From assembly GCA_949316235.1 (NCBI GenBank), contig OX438745.1, positions 9,925,001 to 9,989,000 on the forward strand: a DNA stretch of 64,000 nt, read 5' to 3'. Positions 1 through 11,150 of this stretch are shown here, piece after piece. The position numbers were made by a program, and so were the translations under genes. Every line of letters begins with the position of its first letter. Position 1 is the stretch's first letter. Source of the DNA: Oegoconia quadripuncta. Lineage: Eukaryota; Arthropoda; Insecta; Lepidoptera; Autostichidae. Below the pieces are notes generated by a model, which made no database searches, was not told the origin of the DNA, and saw only the letters and a list, made by a program, of their open reading frames with translations.

Positions 1-904
1 CAATACTTAGCTACAAAGTCACAAAATATTTCAATCCTATTACTGATCTGTTTTACCATACGGAAAAATATAGGGTAGGTATATTCAGTAAGTGAAATAG
101 AAGGCATTGGCATAGGTTGTTCTTTTTTTATGATTTCTTTTTTTTTCAAAACCATCGTCGTAAAATGCATAGTCTCATTTGACGTTTGGGTTTGTACATA
201 ATTATATCATTAAATTAAATAAATAAAAAAACTTGGAAATAATATGAGTTCGAAATAAATTTCGCATGATAGGGACCGGGCGGCGCGTGGGTCTATATAG
301 ATTTTGAAAAAAAAAAAAAACTTCTATTTCACTTAGATATTATGGCCAATTATTTCCCTTACGGTAAAAAAACGCATCCGGTACAGTTTGCAAAACCGGG
401 GAATAGGAGAATTTGAGTCCAATACCGTGTCAAGTGTTAGCATTACCTGTTATGCACAAAAAAAAAGGCCAGAACCACCCATACAGGTTACTTTTCTAAA
501 ACTATTTATATAATTGGCCCAAAATTATTTAACCCCTTGCCTGACTACTTTAAACAGCTCAATTTTTCTTGTTTTATTCTAAGATTATTTGACATCCCAG
601 TAAATAAATGTTATTATTCTGTTGACGAATTTTTCAATGATAACTTGTAGTATTCATTAATCATTATTTAAAATTTAATATCCAATACACTGGACACTAC
701 AAATTATAGATGAAAATTAATGACATTTATTTAAGTCTGGATTGCCTTGATTCGTTTAGAGAGAACCATTTTGTTTAAATTTAACACTTTGTTTAAGTTA
801 CATTGTACATTCCATAGATCTGACATCTGTATCCTTTTTATCACGTGTAACTTCACAGTAAATGATTTGAATTTGAATGCAATATAGGGGTAATTAAAAC
901 GTCA
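1..904. other. AT-rich sequence, no gene seen
   Basis: No convincing coding frame, RNA gene or recognised repeat was found. The only landmarks are an A-run near 308-320 and a short GC-rich patch (about 271-294, core ccgggcggcgcgtggg) that stands out from the AT-rich background. Confidence 0.5.
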
Positions 905-1140
905 AATTGTGGACAGTCATCAACATCATATCGGCCACAGGACGTCCACTGCTCAACATAGATCTCCCCCATAGAATTCCAGAGTCGCCGGTTTGAAGCG
1001 GCCTGCTTTGTCTGTCCACCTGGTAAGTGACTTTCTACGCTGCGCTTGCCGGAGCGAGGTGTCCATTCGAAAACATTAATGCACTGCCATTTTAACTTAC
1101 TATTCCGCTGGGCTGTCGATGACTTATGTTCTTCATTGAT
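905..1140 (-). mobile_element. Decayed C-terminus of a LINE reverse transcriptase
   Basis: Read on the - strand, the frame contains KLKWQ, then VFEWTPRSGKRS, then LWNSMGEIYVEQWTSCG. This is the usual tail of a lepidopteran non-LTR retrotransposon polymerase (KLKWQWAGH, VLEWRPRTGKR, W..LGE.YVQQWTS). The part carrying the RT active site is missing and the linking segments are scrambled, so it is a dead fragment. The same family recurs at 12955-13330 and 35903-36120. Confidence 0.65.
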
Positions 1141-1310
1141 TTTTCTACGGATCGACACCAATATTGGCCACCACCACTGATGACCACCTAAATTTCTACC
1201 AAATCTGTTCAGCCGCTTAGGCGTGACGAGGTAAGAAACATACACACATAAATACAAATATACATGCACACACACACAAACTTTCGCGTTTGTTATATTA
1301 GTTGTGGGGA

Positions 1311-1565
1311 GGGATTCCACCCATATATAGTTCATATAACGAACATTCGCACTAAGAAGTTCGATTCTTCATTCATCATCCGAACAGCCAAGGCATGGAA
1401 CTCCCTTCCGGCGTCAGTCTTGCCTGAATCCTACAACCTTGGGATCTTCAAGAGGAGAGTGAATAGGCATTTACTGGGATCGTCTGCTCCATCTTCGACC
1501 ACATCATCACTTTCCATCAGGTGAGATTGTGGTCAAACGCGAATCCAGTCAATCATAAAAAAAAA
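1311..1565 (+). mobile_element. 3' end of a LINE (RT C-terminal tail plus A-run)
   Basis: The frame reads FIIRTAKAWNSLPASVLP and then YNLGIFKRRVNRHL, a C-terminal signature of CR1/jockey-type polymerases (RTARLWNSLP...YNL..FK..V). It stops shortly afterwards and the copy ends in an A-run near 1556-1564. Everything upstream is missing, so this is a 5'-truncated retrocopy. A second copy of the same 3' end is at 45480-45600. Confidence 0.65.
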
Positions 1566-1869
1566 GTTGTAATAATATTAGTTGGGATTATTTTTCTTCT
1601 AACTACGCTACGTATAATTTTCTCATAACTTAACAAATGGCGCTCAAAAGTGACACTTTATTGTTCTATGAAGGTTCTAGGCCAATTGTACGGCCTTGAT
1701 TATTTATAATATAAGTTGGTTGACCATAGTGGTAACTTTGATTAGTAAAATTTGTTTGAAGACATTAAGAACAATCTGGTTTACCTCCGCCGCTATCTTG
1801 TTCTTTATTTAAATCAAAAACAATCGTTAAATGACTATAAATTGAAAATTTTATTTAATTATATTATTA

Positions 1870-2075
1870 TGTTGATTTATCCGACTGCTCTTAAACAGTG
1901 AAGGAAAACATCGTGAGGAAACCTGCATGCCTGAGAAATAAAAGTTCAAAGGCATGTGAAGTCCCCAACCCTTACTGGGCCAACATGGTGGACTATTGCC
2001 CATACTCCCTCATATATACGAGAGAAGGTCTATATCCCTGAAGTGGGATGTTTAAGGACTGGTGATGATAATATC
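1870..2075 (+). repeat. SINE C, 5'-truncated copy
   Basis: This carries the body of a repeat (cgactgctcttaaacagtga, then gaggaaacctgcatgcctga) also found at 13842-14130, 29809-29995 and 52735-53045. The tRNA-like head seen in the complete copies is missing here. Confidence 0.6.
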
Positions 2076-2120
2076 GCGTATATAAAGAGCCCGAACTATC
2101 AATTATAAATAACAATTGAC

Positions 2121-2158
2121 GACTGATTGGCATAGTGGGTAGACTATGCCAATCAGTC
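2121..2158. repeat. Perfect 15-bp hairpin
   Basis: A 15-nt arm at 2121-2135 (gactgattggcatag) is repeated exactly as its reverse complement at 2144-2158, leaving an 8-nt loop. No known element explains it. Confidence 0.8.
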
Positions 2159-2228
2159 AACTTTGCCTTCGAAACCAACGGTTGCATGTTCAAATCCCAC
2201 TAGTGGTAAACCTATGCGTGATGACTAT

Positions 2229-2485
2229 GAAATCCCAAATAGGGTGGTCAGAGATATCCCAAACAATAGTGTTTGGGTGTTCGAAACATCAAGAGGTTAA
2301 TGATTGAAACAACTTCCACGGTTCACCTTATGAAATATACAGAAATGCACACGTGAGAGGGGGTGAGCCCGTCGCCGTGGAAACGTGCAAATCTATAGAT
2401 CTCTTTTGGTGGAAAGTCCCTTAGTCGCCTGTTACGACACCCGCGGGAAGAGACGGGTTGGTTCTATTCTATTTGAGTGCCGAAA
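2229..2485 (+). repeat. Dispersed repeat D
   Basis: It runs from the ggtggtcagagatatcccaa segment to the gggaagagacgggttggttc segment. The same order is found at 4033-4275 and 11151-11392 (+), and at 32210-32470 and 56210-56455 (-). It has no tRNA-like boxes and no coding frame. It is probably a SINE without a tRNA head or the non-coding 3' end of a larger retroelement. Confidence 0.65.
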
Positions 2486-2754
2486 CCAAACTATTGATTA
2501 TTAGGTATACATACCTATTTATTCATTATAGTTTTGTGCTTTGTGCAAAAAACTATTTCTTTGAAAAGGAACGAACTATTTTATCATGGAAATAAGTTAA
2601 TTAGGTAAATAACCTTTATTTACTAGCTCTAATAGTAAATTACATAACAAGCGAAAAATACAAAATAGATTATTTTTTCCAGACCAGTTTAACAAGAATC
2701 ATACTAGTTTTTTAATTCTTCTAGTAGAAAAATTTAATAATTCACTATTTATTT

Positions 2755-2992
2755 ATTCATAAATAAATAAATAAATATTTCGGACACTTACACCAATCAT
2801 CTAGTCCCAAACTAAGCAAAGCTTGTGCTATGGATACTAAATAACGGATAAACGTACATAAATATTTATATAAACATTCATGACTCGGGAATAAATGTTC
2901 GTATTCATCACACAAACATTTACCCCTCGCGGGATTCGAACCCGCAACCGTTGGTTTCGCTGACAGGGTTCCACTACACCAACCGGTCGTCA
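2755..2992 (-). repeat. SINE B (subtype 2), nearly complete
   Basis: The - strand begins with a tRNA-like head: ggttggtgtagtgg resembles an A box and gcgggttcgaatcccgc is a perfect B box. It ends in a tail of taaa repeats (2757-2777). The body lacks the gatggcgctgtgtgtatg segment of subtype 1 and matches the copy at 16801-16997. Confidence 0.75.
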
Positions 2993-4032
2993 ACAGGTGA
3001 ATTATTATTATTTTTTTTTAATTTAATAATTCACCTGTGTCAGGAGAAACCACTTTTACATGTCTTAGCTTACTTAAAAGCTGGTAAACAGTTCCGATAC
3101 TACCAAAAGTAAAACAAAGGTAAGGCGTTAAAGGATAATAATGTGTACGTATACTCGTGTATGTATATATGTGTTATATGTAAATGTGCATCGGAGTGTG
3201 TGTGCCTGTGTATGCGTATATGGGGGTGCATGTGTTTGTGTGGAATGTGTAAAAAGAATCACTTGAAATTAAAATTAAATTAATATTTTAGTAGCCGTTA
3301 ATTTAGTAAAATTGGCGGGATATTTTTTAAATTTAAATTGACATTTAGCCAACCAACCAGTATTCAGTACGTTTTATTTATTTTGTAAAACGTAATTTGA
3401 ATAATTTGTGGTTGTTCCAAATGTAAAATGTATTCATCCACACAGCGAAATAAAGAACATGTTATTCCCTGCATTTGGTAAACCATAAGCCCCATTTGAG
3501 TGGAAACGATAAAATGCAATTTTCCGAATGTTCCTAATCAAACATATTCCGGATGTTCAAACTGATACAAATACGAATACTTCAATTTAAACCAGTACGT
3601 ATTTCTGCCACCCCTAGCGGCGACAATAGTCGTTTTATATTCTACTACTACGTACTATTCTATTTAATTAGTATAAATTCAAATATGGGTATATATTATA
3701 TGTATTATTTTTTATATATATTATGTATGTATATTTGTATGTGTTCAATTAACGTATGTATTTATATGGGTGATTTATTTATTTTATTAAAATTAGTTTA
3801 CCGTGCACGCTACCTACATGTCATGTGCATAATGCTTCCTAACCCAAAGGTTGCCTGAAAGAGATCGCTTTTAGTGATAAGGCCGCCAAATTGTATTAAG
3901 TATCCCTTTTTTCTTATTTTTTTATGCTTCTTTTTGTTGTACAATAAAGAATATTTTGTTGTTGTTGTTGTTTTATTTTTCATGTTTATAAAGTATTTAT
4001 AAATTTATTATCATGTAAATACATACGTACAT
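2993..4032. other. Unassigned AT-rich sequence with simple repeats
   Basis: No gene is seen. It contains a GT-rich stretch (about 3140-3245) and a (gtt)n run near 3957-3973. The open frame at 3553-3858 has biased AT-rich composition and no recognisable protein features. Confidence 0.5.
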
Positions 4033-4275
4033 CACGGCCTTTATCCCAAATGGGGTGGTCAGAGATATCCCAAACAATAGTGTTTGGGTGTTTCAAACAT
4101 TAAAAGTGATTGAAACAACATCCACGGTTCAGCTTTTGAAATAAACAGAAATGTACACGCGAAAGGGGATGAAATCATCGCCGTTGAAACGTGCAAAACT
4201 ATAGGTGTTTTTTATGGAAAGTCCCCTAGTCGCCTTTTACGATACCCACGGGAAGAGACGGGTTGGTGTATAGAA
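4033..4275 (+). repeat. Dispersed repeat D
   Basis: This is a full-length copy running from cacggcctttatcccaaatg to gggaagagacgggttggt. Its last 27 bases are the left arm of a perfect hairpin that continues past the element. Confidence 0.7.
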
Positions 4276-4301
4276 CCAACCCGTCTCTTCCCGTGGGTAT
4301 C
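4241..4301. repeat. Perfect 27-bp hairpin at the 3' end of repeat D
   Basis: Positions 4241-4267 are repeated exactly as a reverse complement at 4275-4301, with a 7-nt loop (gtataga). The arm is the terminal part of repeat D (gatacccacgggaagagacg...), so the end of the element was duplicated in inverted orientation. Confidence 0.85.
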
Positions 4302-4532
4302 TGGGTGCCGAAACCACATAACAGCATGTAAATAACTATAAATACAAATATATATGTATACTGGCTTTAAGGAACCTCTATATACTACGGGATTAACCCG
4401 TTACAGTTATTTTATCTTTATATTATAGCAGAAATAGATATTTAAGTATATGGCGTAGCGATAGGATAGGAAGTAAGTAGACTGTATGTATATGATGGAA
4501 AATATATTACTAACTAATAAGAAAATATTTAC

Positions 4533-4743
4533 CCGCCTCCGTGGCTCAATGTAAACAACATTGGGTTTACGATTAGGAGGTCGCGGGTTCGATCCCCAGC
4601 GGGGTACATGTTTAAGTACTGCATTCGTGGTAGGGCATTTTAAAATGTCCGCCTGGCTATGTTAATAGCATTGTTGTGTTCCGGTTGTCAGAGATAAGAT
4701 AGCCAGTTCCCCAATTGGGATGGGGTTTCCGGGTCAGTACGCT
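4533..4743 (+). repeat. SINE A with internal deletion
   Basis: The tRNA-like head is intact: tggctcaatgt resembles an A box and ggttcgatcccc is the B box. The ccaccatcttatctaaatct portion of the body is missing and the 3' end stops after the gggtttccgggtcagtacgc segment, without the usual A-rich tail. Confidence 0.75.
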
Positions 4744-4912
4744 AAAATAACGATGATAATGACAATCAAAAAATAGTATAAAAGGACAAAAGAAATGAGA
4801 AAAGAAAAGAAAATATTATATAGGTATAAAAGGGTACAAGGAGTCTGCAACATTAATATTGAACAAGTAGCACAAAATACAACCTTAAATTTGAAAACAG
4901 TTTTTTTTTAGC

Positions 4913-5010
4913 AGGATCAGTGCTGATAGGCCGGTGCCTTTTTTGAGCAGGATCGGTGCTGATAGGCAGCGTCACCGGGCGGGGGGACGCGTGCGGGTGC
5001 GTACTCTTAA
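4913..5010. repeat. Short direct repeat followed by GC-rich patch
   Basis: gcaggatcagtgctgatagg is repeated as gcaggatcggtgctgatagg about 40 bp later. A CpG-rich segment (about 4970-5005) follows and contrasts strongly with the AT-rich surroundings. Its identity is unknown. Confidence 0.55.
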
Positions 5011-5099
5011 TGTAAGCAACAGTACGAAAAAAAAAGATTTTTTTTATGCAATAAAGTTCATGAAAGTATCTACTATGTATTTACCACTTTTCTGAAACT

Positions 5100-5316
5100 G
5101 TATTTTTTTTCTGTTGTGCAATAAAGTGTATTTATATTGTATTGTATTTTTTGTATTGCATTAAATTGCAAGTTAAAAGTATAACTATCACACCTAAGTA
5201 GGCTTTACAAATTAATTACAAAAAAAACATTTATTTTCTAGATAACATTTTTACAATATCCAGTGTTGGGGCTACTTGTAACTAAAGTCAGGGTCCATGT
5301 TCCAAAAGCGAGGTTA
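5100..5316 (+). repeat. Repeat E
   Basis: This segment (gtgcaataaagtgtatttat ... cacctaagtaggctttacaa ... ggggctacttgtaactaaag) recurs in inverted orientation at 36785-37255, where a LINE fragment interrupts it. No coding frame is seen. Confidence 0.6.
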
Positions 5317-5628
5317 TTTTTTAATGCACGACGTGTGACCTCAATCACACGTGATGTTAAGTGAAGATGAGACCGAAGGTAGAAGCGTTGTTCTGACCCG
5401 GAAATCCCATCCCAATTGGGGAACTGGCGATCTTATCTCTGACAACCGGAACACATATGCTATTAACATTGCTGTTTGGCGGCAGATTTTATATAAAATG
5501 GTTAGTAGACATTAAAAATGTTCTACCACCAACCAAACCGAGTACTAAACATGTACCCCGCTGGGGATCAAACCTGCGACCTCCAAATCGTAAACCCAAT
5601 GTTATTTCCATTGAGCCACGGAGGCGGT
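5317..5628 (-). repeat. SINE A, nearly complete
   Basis: On the - strand it has the tRNA-like head (ccgcctccgtggctcaatgg, B box with mutations), the body with ccaccatcttatctaa-like sequence decayed, and the catcaggtgtgattgaggtc-like 3' segment (here it reads tcacgtgtgattgaggtcac). The head ends at 5628. Confidence 0.75.
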
Positions 5629-5639
5629 TAAGTTTGTAA

Positions 5640-6200
5640 CCGACACCTAAGGGTTCCCTCGGGGTTCAAACCACGGCTTAGGGCGTTGCATGGGAAATTT
5701 TAAACTAACATGACTACCATCGCTTCGTAATGTGTATAGTCGGAGATTAGAGTTGAAAACAGTTCAGCCGATTCAATGATGTTTTAGCTTTTCGATAATA
5801 GACTGGGTACCTACTTTTCTAAATTTCAATTAAAAGTTATAATTTAATTATTTGTATTTAATAAACTGGTGATGACCCTAACAGATATTCAACAATAAAT
5901 TCTTTAATTTATTTACTTTCCAAACCGCTTTTCTTTTGCAGTGAGGCCAAAGTTGAGTTTTATTCAAATGTAAATGTATCCTTGTCATTTTAATGTCCTT
6001 TTGGAATTTTATTATGATGTTTTTTAAATTATTCATGCATTTTTATGATTTGCTTATTTTTGCATTGATGCTCAGCTAATTCCAGAGTTACATATACATT
6101 TTACGTTGAATGGGTAATTATAAATATATTTGTTTGTTTTGTATGTGCTCCTTAATTAACCATACAGGGCTATTTTACCTCAAAATGATACTCTAGACCT
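5640..6200. other. Unassigned AT-rich sequence
   Basis: No gene, RNA or recognised repeat was identified in this stretch. Confidence 0.45.
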
Positions 6201-6432
6201 GAGGAATACGAGTCGGTGGTCGCGGGATCTATCTCCAACAGAGTACATAATATTTGGTTGGTGGTAGGGCATTTTAAATGTCCACCAGTTAGCTACCACC
6301 ACTTTATCTAAAATCTGCCGCCAAACAGCCATGTCAATAGCATTGTTGTGTTCTGGTTGTCAGAGGTAAGATAGCCAGTTCCCCATTTGTGATGGGGTTT
6401 GCGGGTCAGTACGCTTCCACCTTCGGCCTCAG
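6201..6432 (+). repeat. SINE A, decayed head, truncated tail
   Basis: The B-box region is mutated (gtcgcgggatctatctccaa). The body (ggttggtggtagggcatttt, tctgccgccaaacagc, gggtcagtacgcttccacct) is clear. It stops at gcctcagtg before the usual 3' segment and is followed by an aaag-rich microsatellite (about 6448-6476). Confidence 0.7.
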
Positions 6433-6623
6433 TGTGTTTGAGGGCAAGTGAAAGAAAGAAAGAAAAGAAAGAAAGTATTTATTTGGATTTCTGTTATAAA
6501 GATGCATACATACGTAAGTTTACAATACCTAAATCCAAAAAGGTCTCCACTCAGCATGTGCCGGGTTGGAGCAACCACGACGCTGGTATTCTGTGGAGCC
6601 GAAAGACAGAGTGGTGCCACTGT

Positions 6624-6915
6624 ACTACTTAATATTAACACAACTCTCCACATCAACTACCCATAAACATCTATTTCCTACTGAATATAATTATAGTGCT
6701 TTCTTAACTAATATTTAAATACATATCTATCTATTGTAGATATATTGACACACAAATGAATATATAAGTAACTACTACTCAGTATCAACACAACTCTCAA
6801 TATCAACTACCCATAAAACATCTATTATTTACTTAATATAATTATAGTACTTACTTAATATTTAGATACATATCTATTGTAGATATATTGACACACAAAA
6901 TGAATATAAAGTACT
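6624..6915. repeat. Tandem duplication, period about 150 bp
   Basis: Two adjacent copies share aacacaactctc, catcaactacccataaa, atataattatagt and tgtagatatattgacacaca in the same order, with the second copy offset by 150 bp and several substitutions and small gaps. It is non-coding and is a local duplication, not a dispersed family elsewhere in this window. Confidence 0.7.
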
Positions 6916-7544
6916 ACTTTCTCATGGTATAATATCATTATATATTAATTTTGCACTTATGGTTTGTGGTGGTAAATAAATAAATCTTCTGTTCTATAGT
7001 TATTTAAAATGTACAGAATATATATATATAAATAAATCATTTGCCCTAGTAAGTTGCCATTTTTTGTTTATTTAATAAATACAATTTAAATTTACGCTTG
7101 AATGTACCAACTGTAGAGTACTGTACTGTACCAAAGTGCTAACCTGTTGTGCTTAAAAAATAGAATTGCGTTTGTTCAAGGTTGAATAGATATCAGGGTA
7201 GCCCTGTATAAATAAGAATGTATAAGAAAAATAAGAATGATGCCGACTGTACTTTATCCTGCTATTACGATAGCACGATGCAATGAAAGACTGAAAAACC
7301 AGATCCTAAATTTCACCACGTCTATACGTAATAATATACAGGATGTATCTAGTAAAGGTATATTTGTATAGTATTAGATGCAAAGTTATTGATTGACCCC
7401 TAGAGAAACTATTCCATCCTATTTCCTTTGCGGAGCATTCGGTACTGTGAGCCCGCCAGTCTTCCTGCAGTTCTTTTTAGTCAATTTCATCCTTTCCAAA
7501 AATTTCCCATCTTCGTCTGGAGTGAGACCATGTACTCAGCTGGA
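6916..7544. other. Unassigned AT-rich sequence
   Basis: No gene or recognised element is seen apart from a short (ta)n run near 7020-7030. Confidence 0.45.
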
Positions 7545-7768
7545 ATTTTTTTTTTTTTTTATGCATAACGGGTTGGCACTTGACCTCAATCACACCTGAT
7601 GTTAAGTGAAGATGAGGCCGAAGGTGAAAGCGTACTGACCCGGAAACCCAAATATTTGAGGAACTGGCCATCTTATCTCTGACAACCGGAACACAACAAT
7701 GCTATTAACATTGCTGTTTGACGGCAGATTTAGATAAGATGGTGGTAGCTAGCCAGGCGGACATTTAA
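7545..7768 (-). repeat. SINE A, 5'-truncated
   Basis: The T-run at 7545-7560 is the reverse complement of the A tail. The 3' segment and middle body are well preserved up to agctagccaggcggacattt. The tRNA-like head is absent. Confidence 0.75.
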
Positions 7769-7775
7769 TAATTGA

Positions 7776-8042
7776 AATAAATAAATATCCTTGGGCATAC
7801 ACACAACGCCATCTAGTTCCACATTAAGCAACTATAGGCTTATGTTGTGGATACCAGATGGTTGATATACTACACAAATACATTTTTTTTTTGTAAATAA
7901 ATACATATATAAATGTAAAACATCCATAACTCGGGAACACATGTGTATTCATCATACAAACATATGCCGCTAGCGAGATTTGAACCCGCAACCGTTTGGT
8001 ATAGCACTCAGAGTTTCTAACCACTACACCAAACAGGTCGTC
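7776..8042 (-). repeat. SINE B (subtype 1), complete
   Basis: On the - strand the tRNA-like head (cctgtttggtgtagtggtta; B box ggttcaaatctc, one change from consensus) is followed by the tttgtatgatgaatacacat body and the gatggcgttgtgtgtatg 3' segment, then ataaataaa. It directly abuts SINE A on one side and a LINE fragment on the other. Confidence 0.75.
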
Positions 8043-8043
8043 A

Positions 8044-8400
8044 AATTGTTGGATGGTTTGGACACTTCTTCTTAGCGAGTCAATGGCAAAACATTAAATT
8101 CTTGAGGACAGAATTTGGCCACGCGTAAGGCATGTTCTGTGGCATCGTGGAGGTCCTGTAGCGTACAAGTGTCGGCACACGCATAGCATAGAAGATGCCC
8201 CATAGTTTGTGGTGTGTTACCACTCTAGCACCAGTTGTCTTCCGTGTAGCCCCACTTGGACGTGTTCGCTCGGTATGTACCGACACCGGTACGTAGTCTA
8301 TTGATTGACTTCCATACGGACCTCTCCAGATCGTGACCCTAGCGATATTATAAAGGTCGATAGTGAGAGCTTTTCCCAAAATTGAACGTGAGATTTAGGG
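8044..8400 (-). mobile_element. C-terminal fragment of a LINE polyprotein
   Basis: The - strand frames, with frameshifts, recall the zinc-knuckle tail that follows the RT in several insect LINEs: a W-rich RLRTGVGRY-like part, WGYTED, then QTMGHLLCYACADTCTLQDLHDAT. No complete frame remains. The same fragment, clearly homologous but diverged, is at 17864-18310. Confidence 0.55.
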
Positions 8401-9944
8401 GTATCATGTAGAGGACACTTATATATTACAGTGATTGGATGGGTCCTTGTTCCAGTGTTAATATTATTCTTGTGCCAATCGCACAATCTAGTGAAAATGC
8501 AAGGATGATCTCGTAACTAAATGACATACTTTTTAACGGTAGCTACTAACAAAGGCGGAATAATTTATCACATCCGGATTTGTTATATTGTATAACAATA
8601 TTTTATATTACAATTTGCGTATTTCATACAAGGTGCCACATTGCACTTAACTTATAAATAAATTGACTTGATAAAAACTTAGATATGAGCGAGGCAACGC
8701 GTCCATTGTGTTAGGTTCCATGCCCCAAACGGGAATGACGTGTTCGTCCTTTAGCCTTAGTTTTAATTTTTGCCTTGTTTTTGTTAACGTATATCTAAAA
8801 TATACATCCTTAGAATTTAGTATCGTGCTTGCGATACATATAATGACGTTTACTAAATATACTTACACTTGGATCGTACAATACACAACCGGAAAGTTCT
8901 TTCTAATATTCAATTGTCTTGAAGTTTCTAATCAAGTTATCTAAGTTGTAACTCATCATTGCTATAAATGGGCCTTCTAGGTCCTCCACAGAGCTCCATC
9001 TTCGGTTATACGTCAGTTGCTCCACTTTGTCCAACGTAGATCGTCGCCTCTACCCTAGCTGGGAAGCGTCTCACATTACGTTTGTTTAGTAGCGGTCTTC
9101 ACTCCAAAATCCGCATCCTTCAGCGATTGTCAGTTCTATGACATATCTGCTTATTGCCACTTCAGCCTGCTAACCTACTCGATGAATCACCCTTGTCCCT
9201 GATCGTACAAGCTAGAGTCACTCCGAGCATAGTTTTTCACATTGCACTCTTAGCGCTATGTCTGCTGGAATCTACAATAATATAATTCCAAGCTTCATTC
9301 TGCTCGACTCAAGTACCGAGAGACCATTAGTCTACACCTTAATTTATTAAGCAAAGTGAAACAGGCAAGTACATTATGCTAGAATAATGCTGAGATGGAC
9401 CTCTTTACGATATCGAATAAAATAGTTCAGGTCTTTTGTTCTGGTTTTCATTTACCTCAAATTGAATCAATTTTGGTATGGTATGAAATATTAGTTATAA
9501 TTAAATTGTAGTTTGCTATTTCTATATATCTATTTTATAAGACAGACGTATAATATAGTAGCAGATTGAACATTAAATACATACGTAAAACTTGACGCAT
9601 GCCGATGCAGTATCATCGACGCATGTCCAATATATCCATGCTGTTTCGTAAGCTGTTTATGCTCATTTTAAATATAGATACTGTAGGTTTCCCAAGAAAA
9701 TATTTATTAATCAGATGAGATAATAACAAGTTTGTAATCTTCAATCCTCCCCCTAATCTACCAAGTTTATAAAATGCATCTACGAAAGTGAAAATCTAAG
9801 ATAATAATGTGGATTGGTAGAAATTCTTGCAAATATTTTACGTAAAATAGAACAATGTCCCCAACTAACACAGTTTTAGAGAAAGCCGCATAAAGTTTCA
9901 CAAGCACACTTAGTTTTGAATTACGAAATATGTACTATTTAATA
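8401..9944. other. Long unassigned stretch
   Basis: No gene is recognised. A piece around 8700-8770 (ggttccatgccccaaacggg) is the reverse complement of sequence near 57105-57180, so at least that part is a dispersed repeat. The 8940-9300 part is less AT-rich but has no sustained frame. Confidence 0.45.
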
Positions 9945-10420
9945 TCAAATCAAAACAAAATATTTTATTTCACAGGATAAAATTATCACTTGAAAACGTC
10001 ACTATATTAATATTATATTTAAATTTACTGCTCATTCACAAAGCTGACTCCCCAGAGAAGAACGAGCAAGAATCTCTAGGGTTGCTCTTTTAAACAGATT
10101 AGGGGTTACAATTTGTGATTTGATAATTATGTGAATAATAAGACAGCTATGTCTATGCTTGCTTATCATTCAAATAATCAGTGATGTTATAATAGCCTTT
10201 TGCTAATAATTTCTGTTTTATGATTGCTTTAAATTTATTTAAAGACAAATTTTTAATGTCTACTGGAACCTTATTTTAAGAGCGTATACATTGCCCTTTG
10301 AAGGATTTACTAACTTAGTGAAGTCGGCTAACATAAACATATAACTGGTTCTTATTCCTTTTATTAACATTGTGCCTATCACTATTTTTAGCGAATAAGT
10401 AAAATTTAGTCACAAAATTA
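9945..10420 (-). mobile_element. 3' end of a jockey/CR1-like LINE (family J)
   Basis: The - strand reads KVPVDIKNLSLNKFKAIIKQ, then KLLAKGYYNITDYLNDKQA and a stop. This is the typical C-terminus of insect jockey-like polymerases. The following 3' UTR runs to the bttttattt-like end near 9950. Further 3' ends of this or closely related families are at 32558-32825, 35545-35870, 59150-59410 and 61372-61560. Confidence 0.7.
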
Positions 10421-10424
10421 ATAA

Positions 10425-10545
10425 AATAAATTCGGACAGTTACGCCAACTTACCAGCCCCAGACTTTTTTTAACAATAAACCAATCAAAACCTAGTAATC
10501 AAAATGTTCGTATTTATGATACAAATATTAACCCTTAACAAAGTC
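10425..10545 (-). repeat. SINE B (subtype 2), decayed
   Basis: Weak similarity to the subtype 2 body is visible: attcggacagttacgccaac, then aatgttcgtatttatgatac on the + strand. The head is not recognisable. Confidence 0.4.
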
Positions 10546-10904
10546 ACTCCGTCATATTGATCGTTAACATTTTGGCGGAATGTGCCACCTTGTAAACCGC
10601 CAACCAAATTAGTTGCAAACATATATAATTTAATTAGCATACTTTATAAGCCTTTAGAGGCATTTGAACTTGCAAATGATTAGTAATGATAGGTCATTGC
10701 TCTCTCGCTCACTATCTTACATAACGACGGAAACGGATATAGCATGTCGGTCTGGGTATGCCCTTGGGCCGACGTGGGTAATATCACCTTTATTAGGCGA
10801 ACTTTCGCTTGTATATATTCTATTAATAGCAGTATAGAAATGTTCAGCCAGTATATATCTTCAGATAGCGATTTTTGTTTTTAATTTTTTTTATTGAAAC
10901 TAAA
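10546..10904. other. Unassigned sequence
   Basis: No gene or recognised repeat was found. Confidence 0.4.
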
Positions 10905-11098
10905 TAACATTACACAGGCTGAAGTTTAGTTCGTGTAATTCCTGTTTCCTGGTGGCTCCACTCCTGATTACGAACAACTTTCCACTAGGAACCATAGTCG
11001 TCTTCCATCATGGTTCCTAGGAACCATGATGGAACCCATTAACTGCGTCTAGACGCAGTTAATGGGAATTACACGAATTCAAATTCACCCTGTATACT
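10905..11098. mobile_element. Fold-back MITE containing two abutting perfect palindromes
   Basis: Outer inverted repeats (acaggctgaa...gttcgtgtaattcc on the left, ggaattacacgaa...ttcaccctgt on the right) bound the element. Inside, 11003-11034 is a perfect 32-bp palindrome (centre ttcctaggaa), and 11035-11066 is a second perfect 32-bp palindrome (centre cgtctagacg) that starts at the very next base. No coding capacity. It is most likely a non-autonomous DNA transposon with unusual internal rearrangement. Confidence 0.75.
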
Positions 11099-11150
11099 AA
11101 TTTCTCATCATCGCTAGATATCACTACGAGCACTTGACATAATATTTAAA

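Noticed and set aside
853..1335. 160-codon open frame on the - strand as a host gene
   Set aside because: Its recognisable parts are LINE polymerase tail motifs; the rest is low-complexity. It is a decayed retroelement.
2930..2992. Possible tRNA gene on the - strand
   Set aside because: The A and B boxes are perfect but the sequence continues into a repeat body shared with other SINE B copies and does not fold as a full tRNA with an acceptor stem.
8080..8379. 99-codon open frame on the - strand as a host gene
   Set aside because: It overlaps a LINE fragment that has a diverged second copy at 17864-18310; the frame is not the ancestral coding frame.
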